From positions 1-8,819 of the forward strand of contig JADHXT010000118.1 of the NCBI GenBank assembly GCA_016782825.1: DNA of 8,819 nt. Direction: 5' to 3'. This document shows positions 4,023 through 8,819 of this stretch, one piece after another; the stretch's first letter is position 1; the number at the start of each line of letters is the position of its first letter. The stretch comes from Candidatus Brocadiia bacterium. GTDB taxonomy: Bacteria; Planctomycetota; PUPC01; DSUN01. Made by a program: the position numbers and the translations under genes. The notes below the pieces were generated by a model. It ran no database searches, was not told where the DNA came from, and saw only the letters and a program-made list of their open reading frames with translations.

Positions 4023-5881
4023 CAGAACTCCAATCGCCTGAGCGCGCGCAGGCCGAGATGCATTGGCACGAGGCCGGCGGCCAGGCTGAGCGCCGCGGTG
4101 CCCACCATGCCCCACAGGGCGTCGACGCCGACCTCCACCGTCCCCTCGCCCAGCCGACGCAAGGCCAGCGCGTAGGGCAATACCGTCAACACCACCACCG
4201 CGATGACGAAGCCGACCGACAGCAGCAGATTGAGCGTGCCCCCGAAGCCCGAGACGATCTTCGAGGGGCTCTCCTCCCGCCAATTGGGGTAGACCGCCCC
4301 CAGCCCCACCGACAGGCCCGACACGCCGAAACAGATGAACGCCGTCGCCGCCACGTGGTGCACCGTCGTGGCCAGCGACAGCTTGAGCATGAAGTCCGAC
4401 AGCACGATGAGCGGCACCGTGATGCCCAGCGCGGCGGAGAACGAGAGGAGGAACTTCGACCACAGGATGGTCGACCGCTTCACGGGCGCCAGGCCCAGGA
4501 GCCAGAAGCGCCGCCCCTCGAGGCTGAGCAGGGGGAAGATGAATCGGGTGGTGACGGTGGCGAGCACGAGGCTGGTGGCCGTGAGGTTGAGCAGTGCCGT
4601 GAGGTTGCGCCACAGGGGCCGGCCGCTGTGGTAGGCGAAGCTCCGCAGGTTGAGCACGTAGAAGCCCATGAGGCCGAACAGGATGGCACACTGGGACCAC
4701 TGGACGGGGTCGCGGGCGAAGAGCCGCCAGTCCTTGCCGACCATGAGCCGCAGCGCGGGCGCCCAGCGCGCGAGCGCCCACGCGCCCTTCGCGCGCCGCC
4801 GCTGGCTCGTGTGGGAGCAGCTTCGCGACCACGCCTTCCGCAGCAGCCGTCCGCCTGCCGCCCAGCACACCACCAGGCCCATCGCGGCCGTGCTCGCCAG
4901 CACGAGCCACCAGTAGCCCGTCTCGGCCAGCTCGCCCCGCGCACACCTCAGCAGCCCGTGGGTCACCCACGTGCTCGGCAGGAACAGGCTGCGGGAGAAG
5001 TTCATCCGCCCCAGGATCCCGTGGAGCCAGCGCGTCGAGAACATGGAGTCCGTGTCGATGGCGCCATGGATCCACACCGCGAGCGACACGGCGATCGCCA
5101 GGCCCGCCGCCACCGACCAGCCGAGCACCCGCTTCACCTGGTCGGGCAGGTAGGCCGCCAGCACCAGCGCCGCCAGCCCGCCCACGGCCGCGGGAATGAT
5201 GACGAACGGCACGAAGTAGGCCAGCACCACGACGGGGAAGTACCACGGCGTCACCGAGCTCACCGCCAGGTGCCGCACCGCCTCCGGCCCCACCCGCGAC
5301 AGCTCGTCGAGCGCCGGGGCCAGGTATTGCGGCGGGAGGTTCACCCCCACGCTCAGCCCGTAGCCCGCCATCAGCGGCACCCCGAGCACCAGGAAGGCCC
5401 ACGAGCTGAACGTCACCGACTCGAAGAGCCGATAGGCGAACACGCTGTCGGCGGGCACCGGCGTCGCCAGCAGGAAGGCGGTCTCGTCGCTGCGAAACAG
5501 GGTGCCAAACGAGATGATGGCGTTGCTGAACAGCAGCATGGCCGACAGCAATAGAAAGAACATGGAAAGGAGGGTCTCGACCAGCAGCTCGGGCTCGCTA
5601 TGGCCGAGATAGCGGTTGATGAAGCAAAAGCCGTAGTACGACGCGGCCAGGATGCCGACCCAGAACGCCACGCCGCCCGTGCCCACGACCCCCGCCTTGA
5701 GCAGCGACGCCCGGTGGAAGGCCCGGATGTGATTCCGCAGGAGCCGGAGGCGCAAGCCCACGAGGAAGAGGAAACCGGCGGGGGGCGGAGGGATTTGCGA
5801 TTTGCGATTGCCGATTTGCGATTGAGGAGCCGCGTCGGAAGCGCCATCGCCAGCATCGGAATCTGCGCCCATCTCGCTCAT
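4022..5881 (-). CDS. ABC-type exporter permease (putative ABC exporter family, polytopic membrane protein)
   Basis: A 619-residue inner-membrane protein with about 12 hydrophobic segments and a cytoplasmic loop (near KDWRLFARDPVQWSQ) between two halves. The C-terminal motif YPNWREESPSKIVSGFGG (about residues 531-548), followed by TLNLLLS, is one I associate with a poorly studied group of large ABC-2-like permeases in PVC bacteria (the 'putative ABC exporter' family). It would work with a separate ATPase, which is not in this window, to move an unknown substrate. The start is uncertain. ATG at 5881 gives a polar N-terminus lacking a strong ribosome site; ATG 5872 and GTG 5929 are alternatives. 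Residues 20-30 (QSQIGNRKSQI) are the translation of an intergenic-type repeat, so the true start could lie further in, for example GTG at 5761. The gene is leftward, convergent with prepilin-like gene 2, and 524 bp beyond the end of argJ. Confidence 0.75.
   Translation of the reverse strand: MSEMGADSDAGDGASDAAPQSQIGNRKSQIPPPPAGFLFLVGLRLRLLRNHIRAFHRASLLKAGVVGTGGVAFWVGILAASYYGFCFINRYLGHSEPELLVETLLSMFFLLLSAMLLFSNAIISFGTLFRSDETAFLLATPVPADSVFAYRLFESVTFSSWAFLVLGVPLMAGYGLSVGVNLPPQYLAPALDELSRVGPEAVRHLAVSSVTPWYFPVVVLAYFVPFVIIPAAVGGLAALVLAAYLPDQVKRVLGWSVAAGLAIAVSLAVWIHGAIDTDSMFSTRWLHGILGRMNFSRSLFLPSTWVTHGLLRCARGELAETGYWWLVLASTAAMGLVVCWAAGGRLLRKAWSRSCSHTSQRRRAKGAWALARWAPALRLMVGKDWRLFARDPVQWSQCAILFGLMGFYVLNLRSFAYHSGRPLWRNLTALLNLTATSLVLATVTTRFIFPLLSLEGRRFWLLGLAPVKRSTILWSKFLLSFSAALGITVPLIVLSDFMLKLSLATTVHHVAATAFICFGVSGLSVGLGAVYPNWREESPSKIVSGFGGTLNLLLSVGFVIAVVVLTVLPYALALRRLGEGTVEVGVDALWGMVGTAALSLAAGLVPMHLGLRALRRLEF
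5792..5827 (-). repeat. ATCGCAAAT-type repeat, copy A (inverted, overlaps permease N-terminus)
   Basis: Read on the minus strand this begins CCTCAATCGCAAATCGGCAA and continues with further ATCGCAA units. It is identical over 35 bases to copy C at 6368-6402 on the opposite strand. Internally it is a chain of 7-9 base near-repeats. In the permease frame it encodes QSQIGNRKSQI. Confidence 0.75.
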
Positions 5882-5908
5882 TCGCTCACACCAACGTCGG
5901 GACGAGAT

Positions 5909-5989
5909 GTAGGGCGTGCATACCTGCACGCGGAAACTACGAGGGGAGCGCCTGACGCGTCTTCCCGTGTGCAGGTATGCACACCCTAC
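5909..5989. repeat. 81-bp nested palindrome (24-base inverted arms, each itself a hairpin)
   Basis: Left arm 5909-5932 (GTAGGGCGTGCATACCTGCA plus CGCG) and right arm 5966-5989 are inverted copies matching at 22 of 24 bases. Each arm is also a small hairpin: GTGCA-TACC-TGCAC on the left and GTGCA-GGTA-TGCAC on the right. The 33-base centre contains no gene. The left arm includes the GTG at 5929 that could otherwise be taken as a permease start. Confidence 0.7.
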
Positions 5990-6020
5990 GCCTCGCTGGG
6001 AGCGCGTGCCGCTCTTCGTC

Positions 6021-6055
6021 CCTCAATCGCACATCGGCAACCGCAAATCGCGAGT
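6021..6055 (+). repeat. ATCGCAAAT-type repeat, copy B (diverged)
   Basis: Begins CCTCAATCGCACATCGGCAA and follows copies A and C with a few substitutions, then diverges at its 3' end. It is in the same orientation as copy C. Confidence 0.65.
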
Positions 6056-6067
6056 GTCTTCATCACT

Positions 6068-6155
6068 CGTCCCGATGCTGTGCGACGCACAGCGTCGCGC
6101 GGCGTCGGGACGGGCGCGACGACGCTCCAGCGTCGATGGGCGGAGTACGCGCCCG
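6068..6155. repeat. Branched palindrome block
   Basis: CGTCCCGA (6068-6075) pairs with TCGGGACG (6105-6112). Inside it lies the perfect palindrome GCTGTGCG-A-CGCACAGC (6077-6093). Overlapping the right arm, CGGGCGCG (6111-6118) pairs with CGCGCCCG (6148-6155) and encloses CGACGCT-CC-AGCGTCG (6120-6135). The stems are exact. The two outer stems share two bases, so they could compete at that junction or stack side by side. Confidence 0.6.
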
Positions 6156-6181
6156 ACGCGCCCGCTCCGCGGGAAGCCAAA

Positions 6182-6265
6182 GCGGCGTCAAGCCGCCGCA
6201 CTCCAAAGCCGCTTCGCGGCGAGGAGCGGCGCGGAACGCGCCTCTCCCATTCCGCATTCCGCAGT
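6182..6265. repeat. GCGGC-type hairpins and doubled ATTCCGC
   Basis: GCGGC-GTCAA-GCCGC (6182-6196), then GCCGC-TTC-GCGGC (about 6208-6220), then GGCGCG-GAA-CGCGCC (about 6228-6242), followed by two tandem ATTCCGC units. On the minus strand the first part reads through as ECGGLTPLW, a peptide string I associate with dispersed intergenic repeats mis-called as genes in PVC genomes. Confidence 0.5.
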
Positions 6266-6367
6266 CTTCTCTTCACGCTCGACGCTCCCGCCTTCGCGCC
6301 GCTTCGGCGGGCAGGCGCACGCCCCCACGCTCCACCTTCCCGTGTCGGCGCGATGCTTCTTTCCGTT

Positions 6368-6402
6368 CCTCAATCGCAAATCGGCAATCGCAAATCGCAA
6401 AT
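6368..6402 (+). repeat. ATCGCAAAT-type repeat, copy C, abutting the argJ stop
   Basis: Starts CCTCAATCGCAAATCGGCAA and is identical over 35 bases to the complement of copy A (5793-5827). It ends 3 bases before the argJ stop codon (6406-6408 on the minus strand), so it lies in the extreme 3' end of the argJ transcript. Confidence 0.75.
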
Positions 6403-6405
6403 TCC

Positions 6406-7626
6406 TCACGTGTGGTAATCGGCGTTGATCTCGACGTATTCCTTCGACAGGTCGCAGGTCCACACGGTGGCGTCGGCGTCGCCGAGGCCGAGGTCGTAGC
6501 GCAGCACGATGTCGCGGCCGGCCATGGCGGCGGCAAGCTCGGCGGGCGGCGTGTCGGCGGCCATGCCGGCGGCGTAGGCGAGCTTGCCGCCGATGGTGAA
6601 GCGGGCCTTGGCCTCGTCGAGGGTCGGGCAGGCATAGCCCGCGGCCGACACGAAGCGGCCCCAGTTGGGGTCGCCGCTGTGGAGCGCGCATTTGCACAGC
6701 GGCGAATCGGCGATGGCGCGGCCCACGGCGACCGCGGTCGCCTCGTCGGGCGCGCCGACCACGTCGATGCGCACGAGCTTCGTCGCCCCCTCGCCGTCGG
6801 CCACGATCTTCCGCGCCAGGATGCCGCACAGCTCGGTGAGCGCGCCCGCAAACCGCGCCGCCGCCTCGCTCCCCGCCTCGATGGGCGGCGCGTCGGCCTC
6901 CCCGCTCGCCAGGCACAGGCACGTGTCGTTGGTGCTCATGTGCTCGTCGATGCTGATGCGGTTGTAGGTCACGTCGACGGCCCGCCGCAGGAGCTCGAGC
7001 AGCAGCGGCCCCTCGATGGCCGCGTCGGTCGTCAGGAACGTGAGGGTCGTGGCCATCCCCGGGGCGATCATCCCGGCGCCCTTGGTCGCGCCCCCGAGCG
7101 TCACAGTGCCTCCGCCGACGTCGCAGCGCAGCGCGACCTCCTTGACCACCGTGTCGGTCGTCATGATGCACCGGGCGAACCGCAGCCCCGCGTCGAGCGA
7201 CGAATCGAGCGCCTCCGCCGCCGCGGCGATCCCTGGCGTGAGCTTCTCCATGGGCATGAAGTGGCCGATGATGCCCGTCGAGGCCACGGCCACCTGCTCG
7301 GGCTCGAGGCCGAGCGCGTCGGCCGCGGCGCGAGCCGTGGCCTCGGCGTCGCGAAGGCCCCGCTCGCCGGTGCAGGCATTGGCGTTGCCGCTGTTGACCA
7401 CCGCGGCCCGCACGCCGCCCGTGTCGATCACGTCGCGGGTCCAGCGCACGGGCGCCGCACACACGCGGTTGGTGGTGAACGTGGCGGCCGCCGAGCCGTC
7501 GCCGTCGCACACGAGCAGGCCCACGTCGTCGCCCTGCTGCTTGAGCCCACACCGCGCGGCGCCCGCGCGGAATCCCCGCGGCGCCGTCACGCCGCCCGCC
7601 GTCTGCTCCCACGCCGGATCGCCCAT
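6406..7626 (-). CDS. argJ: Glutamate N-acetyltransferase / amino-acid acetyltransferase ArgJ
   Basis: ArgJ transfers the acetyl group of N2-acetylornithine to glutamate, giving ornithine and N-acetylglutamate, and so recycles acetyl groups in arginine biosynthesis in the cytoplasm. Some members also use acetyl-CoA. At 406 residues it has the usual family length. VVNSGNANACTG (76-87) is typical; T117-G118 in ASTGIIG fits the oxyanion-hole pair. KGAGMIAPGMATTLTFLTTDA (182-202) contains the self-cleavage site between Ala192 and Thr193, Thr193 becoming the nucleophile of the beta chain. The usual PNMATML reads PGMATTL here. The C-terminal EINADYHT is characteristic. ATG at 7626 has GGAG 6 bases upstream on the minus strand. 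A sigma70-like promoter lies about 110 bp upstream. No other arg gene is in the window. Whether it is mono- or bifunctional cannot be told. Confidence 0.96.
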   Translation of the reverse strand: MGDPAWEQTAGGVTAPRGFRAGAARCGLKQQGDDVGLLVCDGDGSAAATFTTNRVCAAPVRWTRDVIDTGGVRAAVVNSGNANACTGERGLRDAEATARAAADALGLEPEQVAVASTGIIGHFMPMEKLTPGIAAAAEALDSSLDAGLRFARCIMTTDTVVKEVALRCDVGGGTVTLGGATKGAGMIAPGMATTLTFLTTDAAIEGPLLLELLRRAVDVTYNRISIDEHMSTNDTCLCLASGEADAPPIEAGSEAAARFAGALTELCGILARKIVADGEGATKLVRIDVVGAPDEATAVAVGRAIADSPLCKCALHSGDPNWGRFVSAAGYACPTLDEAKARFTIGGKLAYAAGMAADTPPAELAAAMAGRDIVLRYDLGLGDADATVWTCDLSKEYVEINADYHT

Positions 7627-7694
7627 CGCACGCTCCGCATTTGTAACTTGGATGCAACGGCCCGGCGCGCGATCCGCACCCGACGCCGACGCAA

Positions 7695-7710
7695 ATCCCC
7701 ACGGGGGGAC
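7695..7710. promoter_or_regulatory. Small GC hairpin at the start of the argJ leader
   Basis: TCCCC and GGGGA flank a short centre, forming a stem overlapping the expected argJ transcription start near 7704. No arginine-operator consensus (ArgR box) is recognisable in it. Confidence 0.25.
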
Positions 7711-7739
7711 ATGTTAGCGGCGTCATGCTCATTTGTCAA
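7711..7739 (-). promoter_or_regulatory. Sigma70-type promoter for argJ
   Basis: On the minus strand, TTGACA (7739-7734) and TAACAT (7716-7711) are 17 bases apart. The -35 is a perfect match and the -10 matches at 4 of 6 positions. Transcription would start near 7704 and give a leader of about 78 bases. Confidence 0.65.
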
Positions 7740-7776
7740 TCGATCCCGCCGGCCCGCCCGCGCGGCATATTTGCGC

Positions 7777-7804
7777 TTGACAAGCGCCCCCTCGGGGCTA
7801 TAAT
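7777..7804 (+). promoter_or_regulatory. Consensus sigma70-type promoter for the coiled-coil gene
   Basis: TTGACA (7777-7782) and TATAAT (7799-7804) are both exact consensus hexamers with a 16-base spacer. Transcription should start around 7811, about 47 bases before the ATG. It diverges from the argJ promoter, the two -35 boxes being 37 bases apart. Confidence 0.85.
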
Positions 7805-7815
7805 CACCGCTACTC

Positions 7816-7836
7816 AGGGACAGCGCTCTGTACCCT
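7816..7836 (+). promoter_or_regulatory. Leader hairpin at the 5' end of the coiled-coil gene transcript
   Basis: AGGGACAG (7816-7823) pairs with CTGT-A-CCCT (7828-7836) around a CGCT loop, with one bulged A. It would lie within the first bases of the mRNA and end about 10 bases before the AAGGAG ribosome site (7846-7851). A role in 5'-end stability is possible but inferred. Confidence 0.4.
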
Positions 7837-7857
7837 AACCCGAAGAAGGAGCTAGGG

Positions 7858-8739
7858 ATGAGTCTCGCCGGCAAGATTTTCAGCGTGCTCGCATTCATTC
7901 TCGCCGTCTTCTATGTCGGCATCACGACGGCCCTGGTTTCCATGCAGGACAACTACCGCACCCAGCTCGCCAAGGCCGAGCAGAAGCACGTGAAAACCGT
8001 CGAGCAGAAGGACGGCCTGATCGCCGACTGGGAGCACAAGCACAACGCCATCGACAAAGAGGCCCGCCTCATCGACGGCAAGAACCGCATGCTCGCCGCC
8101 GAGAACCAGGAGCTCCGCTCAGAGTGGGCCGAGGCCAACGCCCTCACCACCGTCCAGCGCAACATCATCGCCGACCAGGACCAGGAGATTAAGCGACTCG
8201 ACGCCCAGGTCGACAGCTACCGCACCAACTTCATGGACGCCAACGCCGACATCAAGCGCCTCGGGGGCGTCATTGCCGGCCTCGAGGGTGACAAGAAGGC
8301 GCTCATCGGCGCCCGCGACACCTTCCAGGAGCGCCTGACGGCCTGCGAGAAGGATCGCGACAACGCCCTCAAGGAGATCGAGAAGCTCACCGAGGACGTG
8401 ACCCGCTACGTCGCCCTGCTGAGCGACCTGCGCGAGCAGCGGCCCGACATCTACGCCGAGCTCATCCGCAAGGACATCATCGAGCCCAAGAAGGCCATTC
8501 GCGGCAAGGTGACCGCCGTCGACCAGAAACTCGGCCTCGTGGTCATCAACGCCGGCCAGCGCAACGACGTGCGCAAGGGCTACCAGTTCATCGTCTTCCG
8601 CGGCAACAAGTACGTCGGCAAGGTCGTCATCGACGAGGTCTTCCCCGACGTCTCGGCCGCCCACTACAGCCGGCCCGACATGGCCGCCGACGTCGAGGTC
8701 GGCGACGACGTGACCACCAAGCTCGCCGTCGACTTCTAG
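7858..8739 (+). CDS. Membrane-anchored coiled-coil protein with C-terminal beta-barrel-like domain
   Basis: A 293-residue protein. Residues 7-28 (IFSVLAFILAVFYVGITTALVS) are a transmembrane anchor with a short cytoplasmic N-terminus. Residues 30-195 are a long, charged, mostly uninterrupted coiled coil rich in Glu, Lys, Asp and Gln. After PDIYAELIRKDIIEPKK, residues 214-291 (RGKVTAVDQKLGLVVINAGQRNDVRKGYQFIVFRG, then YVGKVVIDEVFPDVSAAHY) form a predicted beta domain resembling MreC- or FlgT-C-like barrels, where 'G-x-R-x-x-V-x-x-G' loops join the strands. The role is unknown; a structural or scaffold part of the cell envelope is the natural guess. ATG 7858 has AAGGAG 6 bases upstream and a consensus promoter. 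The next gene starts 38 bp after its stop and is probably co-transcribed. Confidence 0.88.
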   Translation: MSLAGKIFSVLAFILAVFYVGITTALVSMQDNYRTQLAKAEQKHVKTVEQKDGLIADWEHKHNAIDKEARLIDGKNRMLAAENQELRSEWAEANALTTVQRNIIADQDQEIKRLDAQVDSYRTNFMDANADIKRLGGVIAGLEGDKKALIGARDTFQERLTACEKDRDNALKEIEKLTEDVTRYVALLSDLREQRPDIYAELIRKDIIEPKKAIRGKVTAVDQKLGLVVINAGQRNDVRKGYQFIVFRGNKYVGKVVIDEVFPDVSAAHYSRPDMAADVEVGDDVTTKLAVDF

Positions 8740-8777
8740 CAGCCTGTCGTCCACTCCGCTCTGGAGGCTCGTTTCCG

Positions 8778-8819
8778 ATGGCACGCGCCAAGGCCCGCTC
8801 CAACATCTACGCGGCTTTG
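8778..8819 (+). CDS. Start of a following gene (partial, runs off the window)
   Basis: Fourteen codons are visible, reading MARAKARSNIYAAL, a basic stretch turning hydrophobic, as expected before a membrane anchor. GGAGG at 8763-8767 lies 10 bases upstream of the ATG. It lies 38 bp downstream of the coiled-coil gene on the same strand, so it is likely its operon partner. Product unknown. Confidence 0.6.
   Translation, partial: MARAKARSNIYAAL

Larger units (their letters stand above)
5930..6405. other. Gene-free spacer between permease and argJ, filled with repeats
   Basis: No credible gene or ribosome site on either strand. The stretch is a mosaic of palindromic and iterated repeats: the right part of the 81-bp palindrome, ATCGCAAAT-type copies B and C, a branched palindrome block at 6068-6155, GCGGC hairpins at 6182-6220, and a doubled ATTCCGC at 6249-6262. 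Open frames here are arginine/serine/proline-rich and follow the repeats. Confidence 0.65.

Noticed and set aside
3813..5554. Long frames overlapping the permease gene on both strands
   Set aside because: Their compositions (Gly/Ala/Arg-rich, or Arg/Gln/His/Glu-rich) are typical shadows of a GC-rich membrane-protein gene, and the permease frame alone shows membrane segments and a family motif.
5792..6402. Three dispersed ATCGCAAAT-type copies considered as a CRISPR array or iterons of an origin
   Set aside because: Copies are in mixed orientation at irregular distances with unrelated DNA between, and there is no replication or cas gene.
5977..7803. 608-codon plus-strand frame and 514-codon minus-strand frame over argJ
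   Set aside because: argJ is identified beyond doubt by its cleavage site and C-terminus; the other frames show no domain and run into repeats.

Overview
The window is a GC-rich bacterial segment that looks like a planctomycete or a close PVC-superphylum relative. The reasons are two short 'prepilin-type' proteins with the H-X9-DG (or NG) signature common in Planctomycetota and Lentisphaerae, a roughly 100-residue double-CxxC protein of a kind I associate with planctomycetes, and spacers crowded with palindromic repeats. Phylum is inferred from family habits; there is no rRNA in the window.

Layout. Bases 1-1198 hold no gene I can support. They contain many hairpins, a 174-bp element with 25-bp terminal inverted repeats and an 8-bp (possibly 9-bp) target duplication (623-796), and a second inverted-repeat element (849-1067) that ends just before a likely promoter. 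Four rightward genes follow: prepilin-like protein 1 (1199-1966), a zinc-ribbon-like protein (2151-2456), a membrane-anchored TPR protein (2490-3107) and prepilin-like protein 2 (3283-3969). A hairpin terminator at 3979-4022 separates these from two leftward genes: a polytopic ABC-exporter permease (4022-5881) and argJ of arginine biosynthesis (6406-7626). The 525 bp between those two are packed with repeats, including two copies of a 35-bp sequence in perfect inverted orientation; one copy is read in frame in the predicted N-terminus of the permease. argJ is divergent from a rightward gene for a membrane-anchored coiled-coil protein (7858-8739), which is followed by the first 14 codons of another gene (8778 to the window end).

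How the genes relate. The zinc-ribbon and TPR genes are 33 bp apart with matching ribosome sites and are probably co-transcribed. The flanking prepilin genes suggest, but do not prove, a link to the type II secretion/type IV pilus-like export machinery. ArgJ is the only gene with a precisely known metabolic role. The permease has no ATPase partner in view. The coiled-coil gene and argJ have facing, near-consensus sigma70-type promoters in the 231-bp divergent spacer.

I did not find a convincing new defence or biosynthetic system. The most unusual content is the density and variety of structured repeats in the spacers (at least six families), including a candidate IS66-type miniature element and a repeat that may have altered the start of a protein.
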